Source: Croceibacterium_A sp035626815 | GTDB taxonomy: Bacteria; Pseudomonadota; Alphaproteobacteria; Sphingomonadales; Sphingomonadaceae | DNA: 15,751 nucleotides | Assembly (NCBI GenBank): GCA_035626815.1 | Contig: DASPMY010000004.1 | Span: 1-15,751, forward strand | Direction of reading: 5' to 3' | Shown: one piece after another, positions 1-7,344 of the stretch | Position numbering within the stretch: the first letter of the stretch is position 1 | Layout of the letters: each line of letters opens with the position of its first letter | Notes under the pieces: model-generated | The model's database searches: none | Told to the model about the DNA's origin: nothing | Seen by the model: the letters and a program-made list of their open reading frames with translations, nothing else | Made by a program: the position numbers and the translations under genes

Positions 1-164
1 CGCCGAGCGCGCTCGCGGGCGCGCTGCTGGTGCTGGTCGCCGACTGCGTGTGCCGCGTGCTGCCGCTGGTCACCGAGCTGCGCCTCGGCATCGCGCTGAG
101 CCTGGTCGGCGCGCCGTTCTTCCTGTGGCTGCTGCTGCGGATGCGGCGGGAGGCCTGGCTGTGA
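1..164 (+). CDS. FecCD/BtuC-family ABC transporter permease, C-terminal end (5' part outside window)
   Basis: Only the last 53 codons are visible, read from base 3 to the TGA at 162-164. The family forms the inner-membrane channel of importers for iron-siderophores, heme or vitamin B12. The visible part shows the usual end of the family: a hydrophobic helix followed by A-D-x-x-x-R, then T-E-L-R-L-G-I, then the last helix with G-A-P-F-F-L-W-L-L and a short basic tail. The stop overlaps the GTG start of the following ATPase (GTGA), which is typical of translationally coupled transporter genes. The substrate cannot be told from this fragment. Confidence 0.9.
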   Translation, partial: PSALAGALLVLVADCVCRVLPLVTELRLGIALSLVGAPFFLWLLLRMRREAWL

Positions 165-985
165 CCGATCGGTCAAGCACCACCCCTCCGCGCGCCCGCG
201 CAGGCGGGGGCCCAGAGCGTGCCGGCGAAAGTCCCGCATGGGGCACCGGGTCCCCGCCTGCGCGGGGACTCGGGGTGAGGGCGATATCGGTGCAGAGCCG
301 CCTCCACGGCATCTCGGCCACCCTCGAACCCGGCCGGATCACCGCGATCTGCGGGCCCAACGGTGCCGGCAAGTCGACGCTGCTGCAGTGCCTCGCCGGG
401 CTCGTCGAACCCTCATCCGGCGCCGTCGAGCTTGACGGGGCGCCGCTGCCGGGCGGGCGCGAGCGGGCGCGGGCGATCGGCTACCTGCCGCAAGTCGGCG
501 AGGTGGCGTGGGACCTGTCGGTCGCGGCGCTCGCCGCCCTCGGCCGCCTGCCGCACGGCGACGGCGGCGAAAGCCAGGTCGCGGCGGCGCTCGCAGCGCT
601 CGACCTCGCCGCGTTCGCCGGGCGCCCGGTCTCGACCTTGTCCGGCGGCGAGCGGGCGCGGGCGCTGCTCGCCCGGGTTCTCGCCGGGGAACCGCGGTGG
701 ATCCTCGCCGACGAGCCGCTCGCCGCGCTCGACCTCGCGCACCAGCTGGCGCTGCTCGGCCACTTGCGCGCGCAGGCCGGGCAGGGGGTCGGGGTGGTGC
801 TGGTGCTGCACGACCTGGCGCTGGCGGTGAACCACGCCGACCGCGTGCTGGTGCTGGACCGCGGGCGCCTCGCCGCCGACGGCCCGCCCGAGCAGGCGCT
901 CGCGGCCGAGGTCATCGCCCGGGTGTGGGGCGTGCCCGCGCGCTGGCTCGGCGAGCCCGGCGCGCGCGCCCTCGTCGCCGGCTAG
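161..985 (+). CDS. ABC importer ATP-binding protein (FecE/BtuD/HmuV type)
   Basis: This is the ATPase that powers import by the permease just upstream. Counted from GTG 161 it has 274 residues. Motifs are complete: Walker A GPNGAGKST (65-73), Q-loop Gln111, signature LSGGE (160-164), Walker B WILADE (180-185) and H-loop His217. The ending A-R-V-W-G-V-P-A-R-W is common in siderophore, heme and B12 ATPases. GTG 161 is chosen because a strong Shine-Dalgarno (GGGAGG, 148-153) lies 7 bases before it and it overlaps the permease stop. Residues about 5-38 are unlike any ABC domain and are encoded by a REP-like inverted repeat pair. The real domain starts near V39, where the spacing to Walker A resembles the N-terminus of BtuD. 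GTG 275 is the alternative start (236 residues) but has no clear ribosome binding site. The stop codon shares the palindrome CTAG with the stop of the convergent lysozyme gene. Confidence 0.92.
   Translation: MTDRSSTTPPRARAGGGPERAGESPAWGTGSPPARGLGVRAISVQSRLHGISATLEPGRITAICGPNGAGKSTLLQCLAGLVEPSSGAVELDGAPLPGGRERARAIGYLPQVGEVAWDLSVAALAALGRLPHGDGGESQVAAALAALDLAAFAGRPVSTLSGGERARALLARVLAGEPRWILADEPLAALDLAHQLALLGHLRAQAGQGVGVVLVLHDLALAVNHADRVLVLDRGRLAADGPPEQALAAEVIARVWGVPARWLGEPGARALVAG
193..275 (+). repeat. Inverted pair of REP-like repeats inside the ATPase 5' end
   Basis: A 15-base sequence, CCCGCGCAGGCGGGG (195-209), returns as its exact reverse complement at 252-266, and the similarity runs on a little past both ends. 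The downstream copy also forms its own hairpin (CCCCGC 252-257, loop CTGC, GCGGGG 262-267). Short intergenic elements with this GC-rich hairpin core are common in proteobacterial genomes. Here the pair lies between the coupled GTG start and the first recognisable residues of the ABC domain, and it leaves the reading frame open. Confidence 0.7.
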
Positions 986-1710
986 AGCCGGGCGAGCCGG
1001 GCGCCCGCGGCGGCCTCGCGCGGATCGTCGTACGACGCGTTCATGAAGATCTGCGTGCGCCGGTCGCTGCGATAGGCGAGCCCGCGCGCCAGCTGCCCGC
1101 CGGCGTAGCGGTACTGCAGCTCGGCGGCGATCGCTTCGTAGTCGTGCGCCGCGATGGCCCGCATCAGCCGCGGGCTCTTGCGGGGCGAGAGGTTGCCCTC
1201 GCCGACGTTGTAGACGAGGTCGACCAGCGCGTCGTACTCGTGCTGGAACAGTGGCAGGTCGCCGGCGATGCGGGCGACCGCCGCCTCGGCCTCGCGCAAG
1301 TCCTGCTCGAGGAAATCGAGAATCCGGTCATAGCTGACCCGGTCGCCGACGCTGAGGCCGTCGTGGGGCTCGACCAGGTGCCCGCAGCCGACCGTCGGAT
1401 AGCCGGCGACATCGCGGTACACGGTGTCGCGCACGCCCTCCTCCTGGATCAGCGCCTGCTTGAGGCTCTCGCTGACGCGCAAGTCGCGCGCCGGCAGGCG
1501 CACCAGCGGAATGTCGACCGCGCCGGTGGCCCGCACCGGCTCGCGCGGCATCACCCCCATCGCGGCGGTCGACAGCCCCATCACGCCGGCCGACAGCGCG
1601 AGCGCCGCCTTGCGCTTGTGCATCCGCCGCTGGAGCGAGGTGCGCTGACGCGGGCGCGCGGGCGGGCGCTGGCGGCGGCGCTCCTCGCGCTGCCGGCGGC
1701 GCTGCTCCAT
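982..1710 (-). CDS. GH24 (T4-type) lysozyme with N-terminal membrane anchor
   Basis: The product is a predicted muramidase that cuts the glycan strands of peptidoglycan. From ATG 1710 it has 242 residues. A basic stretch (1-32) leads into a hydrophobic segment (A-A-L-A-L-S-A-G-V-M-G-L-S-T-A-A) that could be a signal anchor. The GH24 domain follows. Its E-x8-D-x5-T catalytic pattern matches T4 lysozyme exactly in spacing: E91, D100 and T106 correspond to Glu11, Asp20 and Thr26, in the context E-E-G-V-R, Y-R-D-V-A-G-Y-P-T-V-G-C-G-H. The start is uncertain. ATG 1710 and ATG 1623 (213 residues) both lack a Shine-Dalgarno. The frame stays protein-like upstream to an ATC at 1788 preceded by GGAGG, and a TTG lies at 1839. 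No holin or other phage gene is nearby, so it is probably a domesticated or host autolysin rather than part of a prophage. Confidence 0.85.
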   Translation of the reverse strand: MEQRRRQREERRRQRPPARPRQRTSLQRRMHKRKAALALSAGVMGLSTAAMGVMPREPVRATGAVDIPLVRLPARDLRVSESLKQALIQEEGVRDTVYRDVAGYPTVGCGHLVEPHDGLSVGDRVSYDRILDFLEQDLREAEAAVARIAGDLPLFQHEYDALVDLVYNVGEGNLSPRKSPRLMRAIAAHDYEAIAAELQYRYAGGQLARGLAYRSDRRTQIFMNASYDDPREAAAGARLARL

Positions 1711-1862
1711 GCGCTGGAGCAGGCGGCGGACCGGGTCGCGGCGGCGTTCGGGCGGGATCGGTTCGGCGAGCTGCGAGTGGGCAGTGATGGCGGGCCTCCA
1801 TCGGGCCCCTCCCGCACCTCCAACGCACCCCCGCAGCAACGGGGTCCACCGCTCGTCGGGTT

Positions 1863-1881
1863 GCCGCCACCGTTGGGCGGC
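1863..1881 (-). terminator. Possible stem-loop after the M3 peptidase gene
   Basis: GCCGCC (1863-1868) and GGCGGC (1876-1881) can pair around a 7-base loop, starting about 16 bases past the peptidase stop. There is no run of T after it on the - strand, so it may only stabilise the 3' end of the transcript, or it may be chance in GC-rich DNA. Confidence 0.25.
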
Positions 1882-1897
1882 GCGCGCCGAGCCGGCG

Positions 1898-4099
1898 CTA
1901 GTTGCCGGTCTCGTCGCCGGCTTGCGCCTGCGGCTCGGCGTCGTCGCCGACGAGGCCCTTGGCGCGCAGCATCGGCCCGACTTGCGGATCGCGCCCGGCG
2001 TAGTCGCGGTACATCGGCCCGTAGTCCTTGGTGTGGCCCTGGCCGAGGAACGTCGCGCGCACGTGGTCGCCGTTGGCGCGGGTCGGCCCGCCGTGGCTCT
2101 CGATCCAGTCCCACGCGTCGTGCGCCAGCATCTCGGTCCAGATGTAGCTGTAATAGCCGGCCTGGTAGCCGTTCGACCAGATATGGCGGAAGTACGGCGT
2201 GCGGTAGCGCGGCGGGATCGTGGCGTTGTCGAGCGCCACCGTCGCCAGCGCCTGGCGCTCGAACGCCTCGGCGTCGACCTGGCTGTTGGCCGGGGTCAGC
2301 TCGTGCCAGCGCATGTCGAGCAACGCCGCGGACAGCACCTCGCCGAACGCCAGGCCCTGGTTGAAGTCGGCCGCGGCCTCGGTCTTGGCGACCAGCTCGG
2401 GCGGGATCACCGCGCCGGTCCGGTAATGGCGCGCGTAGTGGTTGAGGATCTCGGGCACCGTCGCCAGGTTCTCGTGGAACTGGCTCGGAAACTCGACGAA
2501 GTCGCGCGCGGTGTTGGTCCCCGACAGCGACGGATAGCGCTGGTTGGCGAAGATCCCGTGGATCGCGTGGCCGAACTCGTGGAACATCGTGGTGACCTCG
2601 TCGAAGGTCATCAGCGCCGGCTCGCCGGCCGCCGGCGGGGCGACGTTGAGCGAGTTGTAGACCACCGGCTTGAGCCCGAGCAGGTGCGACTGCTCGACGA
2701 AGTTGCCCATCCACGCGCCGCCCTGCTTGTTGGGCCGGGCGAACGGATCGGCATAGAACAGCGCCAGCTCGGTGCCGTCATGGTCGCGCACGGTATAGAC
2801 GCGCATGTCCGGGTGATAGGTCGGCAGGTCGGTGCGGCGCTCGAAGCTGACGCCGTAGAACCGGTTCATCGCGTAGAACACGCCGTTCTCGAGCGTGTTC
2901 CACACCTCGAAGTACGGCTTGAGCTGGTTCTCGTCGAGGTCGTAGCGCGCCTTGCGCACTTTCTCGGCGTAATAGCCCCAGTCCCACGGCTGCAGCGGGC
3001 CGGCGATCCCGTCGGCGCGCGCCATCTCCTCGAGCATCGCCTTCTCGCGCGCCTGGGTGGCGGCGACCGCGGGCACGAAGTCCTGCATGAAGCGGATCGC
3101 CTGCGCCGGGTCCTTCACCATCCGGTCGTAGAGCGCGTAGGTCGCGTAGTTGGGCAGCCCGAGCAGCGCCGCCTTGCGCGCGCGCAGGTCGGCCAGCTCC
3201 TCGATCGCGGCGGTGAGATCGTGCGCGTCGCCGCTCGAGGTGCGGGTGACGCTCGCCTCGAACAGCCGGCGGCGCGTCTCGCGGTCGGTCAGGCTGGCGA
3301 GCTGCGGCTGCTGGGTGGTGTTGACCAGCGCCAGCGCGAACTTGCCAGGCTGGCCCATCTCGGCCGCGAGCGCGGCGGCGGCCTCGATCTCGGCCTCGCT
3401 CAGCCCGGCGAGCGCCTCGCGCGTGTCGAACACCGGCGCTTTGGCCGCGGTCGCCGCGGTCAGGCTCTGCGAGAACTGCGTCTCGAGCTCCGAGATGCGC
3501 CCGTTCATCTGCTTGAGCTCGGCCTTGGCCGCGGGGTCGAGCTGGGCCCCGGCATGGACGAAGTCGGCGTAGTAGCTTTCGAGCAGCATCGCGTCCTCGG
3601 GCGTCATGCTCATCGCCGCGCGGTTGTCGTACACCGCCTTGACCCGGGCGAAGAGCTTGTCGTTGAGGTAGATCTCGTCGCTCAGCGCGGTCAGCTGCGG
3701 GGCGAGCGCGGTCTGCGCGGCGTCGAGCGCGTCGTTGGTGTTGGCCGAGGTCAGCTGATTGAGCACGGCATTGGCGCGGTCGAGCATCTGCCCGGTCCGC
3801 TCGAGCGCGACGAGCGTATTGTCGAACGTCGCCGGCTCGGGATTGTCGGCGATGGCCGCGACTTCGGCGCGGGTGATGGCGATGCCCTGCTCGATCGCCG
3901 GCTGCAGGTCGGCGTCGGCGATCTGGGTGAAGTCCGGCGCGTGGAACGGCAGCGGGCTCGGCTGGGCGAAATAGCCGGTCGCCTGCGGCACGACGGTCTG
4001 TTCGATCGGCACGCCGCCCACCCGCGGATCCTCCGAGCTCGTCGCGCAGGCGGACAGCATCGTCCCGAGCGCCACTCCGGCCAGCCAACGTTTTGTCAT
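1898..4099 (-). CDS. M3-family oligopeptidase, peptidyl-dipeptidase Dcp type, lipoprotein
   Basis: This is a zinc metallopeptidase of 733 residues, close to the usual length for bacterial Dcp-type M3 enzymes, which degrade short peptides, often removing C-terminal dipeptides. The zinc site is HEFGH at 507-511, with the third ligand Glu536 in F-V-E-F-P-S-Q exactly 25 residues after the second His, as in the family. The C-terminal S-N-G-Y-Q-A-G-Y-Y-S-Y-I-W region is the conserved substrate-gripping Gly/Tyr segment. The N-terminus (MTKRWLAGVALGTMLSAC) is a lipoprotein signal with lipobox L-S-A-C, which places the enzyme on the periplasmic side of a membrane. ATG 4099 is chosen over GTG 4114 because GGGAGA lies 6-7 bases before it and the signal peptide then has normal length. 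It is followed by the lysozyme gene and preceded by the 2H phosphoesterase gene on the same strand. Confidence 0.95.
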   Translation of the reverse strand: MTKRWLAGVALGTMLSACATSSEDPRVGGVPIEQTVVPQATGYFAQPSPLPFHAPDFTQIADADLQPAIEQGIAITRAEVAAIADNPEPATFDNTLVALERTGQMLDRANAVLNQLTSANTNDALDAAQTALAPQLTALSDEIYLNDKLFARVKAVYDNRAAMSMTPEDAMLLESYYADFVHAGAQLDPAAKAELKQMNGRISELETQFSQSLTAATAAKAPVFDTREALAGLSEAEIEAAAALAAEMGQPGKFALALVNTTQQPQLASLTDRETRRRLFEASVTRTSSGDAHDLTAAIEELADLRARKAALLGLPNYATYALYDRMVKDPAQAIRFMQDFVPAVAATQAREKAMLEEMARADGIAGPLQPWDWGYYAEKVRKARYDLDENQLKPYFEVWNTLENGVFYAMNRFYGVSFERRTDLPTYHPDMRVYTVRDHDGTELALFYADPFARPNKQGGAWMGNFVEQSHLLGLKPVVYNSLNVAPPAAGEPALMTFDEVTTMFHEFGHAIHGIFANQRYPSLSGTNTARDFVEFPSQFHENLATVPEILNHYARHYRTGAVIPPELVAKTEAAADFNQGLAFGEVLSAALLDMRWHELTPANSQVDAEAFERQALATVALDNATIPPRYRTPYFRHIWSNGYQAGYYSYIWTEMLAHDAWDWIESHGGPTRANGDHVRATFLGQGHTKDYGPMYRDYAGRDPQVGPMLRAKGLVGDDAEPQAQAGDETGN

Positions 4100-4128
4100 C
4101 GCAATCTCTCCCACAGCCGGCCGCGCGG

Positions 4129-4163
4129 CGGTTTCACCTGCAACTGCCTTAGCGGGTGAACCG
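4129..4163 (-). promoter_or_regulatory. Stem-loop in the leader of the M3 peptidase gene
   Basis: CGGTTTCACC (4129-4138) and GGTGAACCG (4155-4163) pair with one bulged T around a 16-base loop. The element lies between the stop of the upstream phosphoesterase gene and the peptidase start. It could end transcription of the upstream gene or act in the 5' leader. There is no U-tract. Confidence 0.25.
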
Positions 4164-4181
4164 GCGGCGAAACAACCCGCC

Positions 4182-4733
4182 TCAGCCGCGCAGCGGATAG
4201 ACGCCGACCGCTTCGTAATGCGCTCCCTCGTGCCCGAGATGGCTTTCGTAGAGCACGAAGTCCGCGACCCGCCACGGCCCCGCGGACAACCGGTTGAACG
4301 CCGACAGCCAGCCGCCGATCGGTCCGCTCGAGCGGCCGAGCCGGGCGAGGGTGACGTGCGGGGTGAAGCGGCGCGTCTCGCGCCCGAGCCCGGCCGCCTC
4401 GCACGCCCGCTCGACCTTCTGCCGCAGCGCCTCGAGCGGCTCGGCCGGCGGCACGCGCGCCCACAGCGCGTGCGCCCGCGAGCCGTGCCAGTGGCGCCGC
4501 TCGAACGCGCCGACGCCGTCGATGCGCAATTCGAACGGCGGCCCGTGGATCCGCCCGAGCGCGGCGGCGAGGTCGTTCGCCGCCGGGCGCTCGACCTCGC
4601 CGACGAAGCGCAGCGTCAGATGGAGCTGCTCGTCGTCCTGCCAGCGCGCGCCCTCGATCGCCTCCATCGTGTCGACCAGCGCGTCGCGGACCGGCGCCGG
4701 CGGGCGAACGGCAATGAACAGGCGGTGCGGCAT
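4182..4733 (-). CDS. thpR: 2'-5' RNA ligase-family protein / RNA 2',3'-cyclic phosphodiesterase (ThpR)
   Basis: This is a cytoplasmic 2H phosphoesterase of 183 residues, the normal size for ThpR/LigT. The family opens RNA 2',3'-cyclic phosphates to 2'-phosphomonoesters; the ligase activity that gave it its name is minor in vitro. The two H-x-T-x motifs are present: HLTL at 38-41 in Q-L-H-L-T-L-R-F-V-G, and HVTL at 126-129 in F-T-P-H-V-T-L-A-R. The start M-P-H-R-L-F-I-A-V is the usual one for the family. It is the first gene of the - strand group and faces the LuxR-type gene across a 170-base divergent region. The physiological substrate is not known for most members. Confidence 0.93.
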   Translation of the reverse strand: MPHRLFIAVRPPAPVRDALVDTMEAIEGARWQDDEQLHLTLRFVGEVERPAANDLAAALGRIHGPPFELRIDGVGAFERRHWHGSRAHALWARVPPAEPLEALRQKVERACEAAGLGRETRRFTPHVTLARLGRSSGPIGGWLSAFNRLSAGPWRVADFVLYESHLGHEGAHYEAVGVYPLRG

Positions 4734-4903
4734 GGCGCGGCTCGCTTCGGTTCGGATCGATCAATCTTGCGCAAGGATCGTAACCGGCGCCGGTTTCCCT
4801 TTGCAAACTGAGTCGTGCTGTGGTCCGGATGGCGCTAGGTGATGCAACGGCTCGCCGGACATACCGGGTTTTGATACCTTGGTCGGCACGCCGAGGGGTG
4901 AAC
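4734..4903. promoter_or_regulatory. Divergent intergenic region with two palindromes
   Basis: This region must hold the promoters of thpR (leftward) and of the regulator-led cluster (rightward). It contains two perfect palindromes close together: CTTGCGCAAG (4766-4775) and AACCGGCGCCGGTT (4782-4795). They could be operator sites, perhaps for the regulator encoded at 4904. No convincing -35/-10 pair was found on either strand. Confidence 0.3.
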
Positions 4904-5416
4904 ATGGGGCACGAACACTTCGAAGGCCGGCCGATGGCAGAGCTCACCGCCAAGCAGCGCGAGGTGCTCGACCTGTTGATCGAGCACAAGACCTCGAAGG
5001 AAATCGCCCGCCTGCTGCGGATCTCGCCGCACACTGTCGACCAGCGCATCCAGTTCGCCAAGGACAAGCTCGGCGCGCGCACGCGCAACGAGGCCGCCGC
5101 CGTCTACCGCCGGCTGGTCGAGACATACGGCCAAGTGACATACGAGGAATCCTATATCGCTCAACGGCTTCCGGCCATGGACAACCCGCTGGGGACGCAG
5201 GGCCCGTTGCCGGATCGTAGCCACCGGGAGCGGACCCATTCCGACCAGCCGCTCGGCACGGTAGCGGATTACGCGGTCGTCCCTGAGTTGTTCGAAGGCC
5301 GCTACGGCACGCTGATCAGGCTGGGGGCGATCATCGCGATCGCGGTTTTCCTGGTCATACTCGTGCTGGGCGGGCTGGCCATCTTTTCCCAGCTCTCGGA
5401 GCTGATGGCCACGTAG
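4904..5416 (+). CDS. LuxR-type HTH regulator with C-terminal membrane helix
   Basis: A protein of 170 residues. A LuxR/FixJ-type winged DNA-binding domain lies at about 14-68 (L-T-A-K-Q-R-E-V-L-D-L-L, then T-S-K-E-I-A-R-L-L-R-I-S-P-H-T-V-D-Q-R-I). A polar linker (about 75-135) follows, then one hydrophobic helix at 139-161 (A-I-I-A-I-A-V-F-L-V-I-L-V-L-G-G-L-A-I). There is no receiver, PAS or autoinducer-binding domain. The DNA-binding domain would sit in the cytoplasm at the membrane, with only about 9 residues beyond the helix. ATG 4904 is chosen because GAGGGG lies just before it; the frame is open upstream to GTG 4820, but that stretch is not protein-like. It heads a run of six genes on the same strand and is the natural candidate for their regulator. 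No target site is proven. Confidence 0.85.
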   Translation: MGHEHFEGRPMAELTAKQREVLDLLIEHKTSKEIARLLRISPHTVDQRIQFAKDKLGARTRNEAAAVYRRLVETYGQVTYEESYIAQRLPAMDNPLGTQGPLPDRSHRERTHSDQPLGTVADYAVVPELFEGRYGTLIRLGAIIAIAVFLVILVLGGLAIFSQLSELMAT

Positions 5417-5478
5417 CGGAACGGAGAACAACTCATCTTTTTGGATCGTACCAATCCGTCAAGGTGGGGAAATTCTCT

Positions 5479-5802
5479 ATGTCGATGACCATTCCCGTCG
5501 CGCAGCTGCGCATCGCCCGCGACATCAGCGAAGCCGAAAAGGCGCTCGACGAGGCGCTGATCAAACAGTCCTCGCTGTTCACCACGATGGTGGCCGCGCG
5601 GCGCGAGACGGGCAGCGACCCGTTCGTCGGCCACGAGGCGCTGCTGCGCCTGGCCAAGTCGCAGCAGGCGCTGCTCGAGGCCGGCGGCAACCTCGCCCGC
5701 GTCCACGGCTCGCTGCTCGACGTGCAGCGCGAGATGTGCGGCGCCGACGAATGTCCGCCGAACCAGCCGCGCGGATCGCTGGCCGAGCGCCAGGCCGGCT
5801 GA
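5479..5802 (+). CDS. Small helical protein of unknown function
   Basis: I do not recognise this 107-residue protein. It has no signal peptide or membrane helix. Residues about 8-40 and 50-86 look like two amphipathic helices with heptad-like leucines and alanines, which suggests a coiled-coil hairpin. Two cysteines (C87 and C92, C-G-A-D-E-C) and a proline-rich tail follow. ATG 5479 is taken as the start, with GGGGA about 8 bases upstream; GTG 5464 (5 residues longer) is possible. It lies 62 bases after the regulator and 26 bases before the next membrane protein, so the three are probably cotranscribed. Confidence 0.7.
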   Translation: MSMTIPVAQLRIARDISEAEKALDEALIKQSSLFTTMVAARRETGSDPFVGHEALLRLAKSQQALLEAGGNLARVHGSLLDVQREMCGADECPPNQPRGSLAERQAG

Positions 5803-5828
5803 CGAGCCGGGCGAGGGCGAGGACGGGC

Positions 5829-6278
5829 ATGGCGACCGAGGTGGTCTTCATCCTCGCCCTCGTGCTCGCCTCGGGCGGGCTGGCGTGGTGGCGCGGGGGC
5901 CCGCCGGAACGGTTCGCCGCGGCGGTCATCGTCGGCTGGATCCTGAGCGACGCCGGCTATCACGTGGCGTTCGGGCCGTCGGGCTTCGACACCGTCGACC
6001 CGGTGCACCTGGTGCTCGACGGGGCCGAGCTGGCGGCGATCATCTGGCTCGCGCTGCGCGCCAACCGGCTGTGGCCGCTGTGGGCCGCGGCGGCGCAGCT
6101 GATCTGCGTCTCGGGCCATCTGGCGGCATTGATCGAGCCCGGCGGCATGCGCCGCGCGTACTGGGCGCTGACCCAGCTGCCGCAATACATCCAGCTGATC
6201 GCGCTGCTGCTCGGCGCCGCGGCCCATGCCCGGCGCCAGCGGCGCTGGGGCACCTACCGCAGCTGGCGGGTGGCGTGA
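5829..6278 (+). CDS. Multi-helix integral membrane protein of unknown function
   Basis: A protein of 149 residues with about five predicted membrane helices, near residues 3-21, 29-48, 60-77, 82-103 and 110-131, and a basic cytoplasmic tail (R-R-Q-R-R-W). There are polar residues in the bundle (D-x-G-Y-H near the second helix and D-G-A-E in the third), but no family motif I can name. ATG 5829 is preceded by GAGGA with 5 bases of spacing; the frame is open upstream to 5736, but that part overlaps the previous gene. It is a plausible membrane partner for the tethered regulator two genes earlier, which is only an inference from order and spacing. Confidence 0.75.
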   Translation: MATEVVFILALVLASGGLAWWRGGPPERFAAAVIVGWILSDAGYHVAFGPSGFDTVDPVHLVLDGAELAAIIWLALRANRLWPLWAAAAQLICVSGHLAALIEPGGMRRAYWALTQLPQYIQLIALLLGAAAHARRQRRWGTYRSWRVA

Positions 6279-6370
6279 GAGGGTGAGCGGAGGGCCCGAC
6301 GGCCGGCGCAGGAATCGCCGCCATCGGGGCCAACAGGGAAGCGGGAAGCCGGAATTTCAGGGGGGGCACG

Positions 6371-7333
6371 ATGTCGGATTTCACGATGGCCAAGCTGCGC
6401 GGGCCAGCGCAGCGTTCATGGCGGCGGGCCGCATGCGCCGGGGCCCTGGCGCTGGCGCTGCCGGGTTGTGCGACGATCCGCGGGGCGCAGGATTCGTTGC
6501 CCGAGCTGCGTCCGTCGGCCCAGGCGGAGCCGATGAAGGCGGCCGTCAGGAACTTCTACAGCCCCCACGCCTCCGATCGGGGCGGACTGAGTCCGGTCGC
6601 CTACCGTAACTCGGTCATCCGCGACTACAGCCAACGGATCGAAGCGCGGTATCGCGATTTCGTCGACCAGCTATATTCGGGGGATCGCAGCTCGGCGCTC
6701 GCCTTCGATTTCCTTCAGCTTGGCATTGGCGCGGCCACCGGCCTCGTCGAGCAAAGCGCCGTCGAGGAGCTGGCGGTCGCTGCAACCGTCACCGCCGGGG
6801 CACGCGCGACGATCGACAAGCGGTTGTTCTATGACCGGACGATCACGGCGCTCGTGACGTCGATGGATGCCGAGCGCACCAATATCAAAGCCGAAATCGC
6901 CAGGAAGCGCCGGCTGTCCGAGTTCGAGTACACGCTCGACGACGCCTTCGACGACCTGAACCTGCTGGCCGATGCCGGCAGCCTCAACCGGGCGCTCAGC
7001 CAGATCAACCGCAACGCCGAAACCGATCGCGAGGAAGCCCGCGCGGCCTATAACCGCTCGCTCGGCTTCGCTTGCGATGCGACGCAGGAGATCATTCCGT
7101 TGCGCCAGCAGGTCGGCGACCAGCTGTTGGCGGCTTACAACGCCGCGCAAACGCCAGGCGACGCGAGCGCCGCTGCCGCGGGGCGCCTGCGGATGGAAAG
7201 CATCGCCTTCGCCTTCGACGTCCCGGCGACAGGAGACAACGACGCGCTGCGCGACGCGGTCCTGGACAAGATCGAGCTGGACTACTGCTCGGCGGATGCC
7301 CTGCGCGCCCGCATCGACCGCTTGCTGCCCTGA
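6371..7333 (+). CDS. Predicted lipoprotein of unknown function
   Basis: A protein of 320 residues. The N-terminus has basic residues, a hydrophobic stretch (A-G-A-L-A-L-A-L) and a lipobox-like L-P-G-C with C33, which predicts a lipid anchor. The mature part looks mostly helical. It includes a tyrosine/arginine-rich helix (about 77-103), a hydrophobic Gly/Ala-rich section (about 108-146) that could pack against a membrane or partner, then a charged helix (I-D-K-R-L-F-Y-D-R, E-R-T-N-I-K-A-E-I-A-R-K-R-R). The start ATG 6371 follows a run of seven G; M6 is an alternative. The gene is 92 bases after the membrane protein and 11 bases before the small gene that follows, so it forms a tight unit with that gene and the DUF2235 hydrolase. 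The function is unknown; an accessory or restraining role towards the hydrolase is possible. Confidence 0.8.
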   Translation: MSDFTMAKLRGPAQRSWRRAACAGALALALPGCATIRGAQDSLPELRPSAQAEPMKAAVRNFYSPHASDRGGLSPVAYRNSVIRDYSQRIEARYRDFVDQLYSGDRSSALAFDFLQLGIGAATGLVEQSAVEELAVAATVTAGARATIDKRLFYDRTITALVTSMDAERTNIKAEIARKRRLSEFEYTLDDAFDDLNLLADAGSLNRALSQINRNAETDREEARAAYNRSLGFACDATQEIIPLRQQVGDQLLAAYNAAQTPGDASAAAAGRLRMESIAFAFDVPATGDNDALRDAVLDKIELDYCSADALRARIDRLLP

Positions 7334-7344
7334 AGGAGACAGTC

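Noticed and set aside
982..1839. Lysozyme as evidence of a prophage
   Set aside because: There is no holin, spanin, tail or integrase gene around it, and the protein carries its own hydrophobic anchor.
4100..4114. GTG 4114 as start of the M3 peptidase
   Set aside because: It lies in the ribosome binding site of ATG 4099 and would put extra acidic residues before the lipoprotein signal.
1709..4159. Very long open frame on the + strand opposite the M3 peptidase
   Set aside because: It is a shadow of the real gene in GC-rich DNA: Arg/Val/Gly-rich, low complexity, no motif. The opposite strand has a complete M3 zinc site and a lipoprotein signal.
4182..4733. 2H phosphoesterase as part of a defence operon with the DUF2235 cluster
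   Set aside because: It is on the opposite strand, divergent from the cluster, and has the features of the housekeeping ThpR family.
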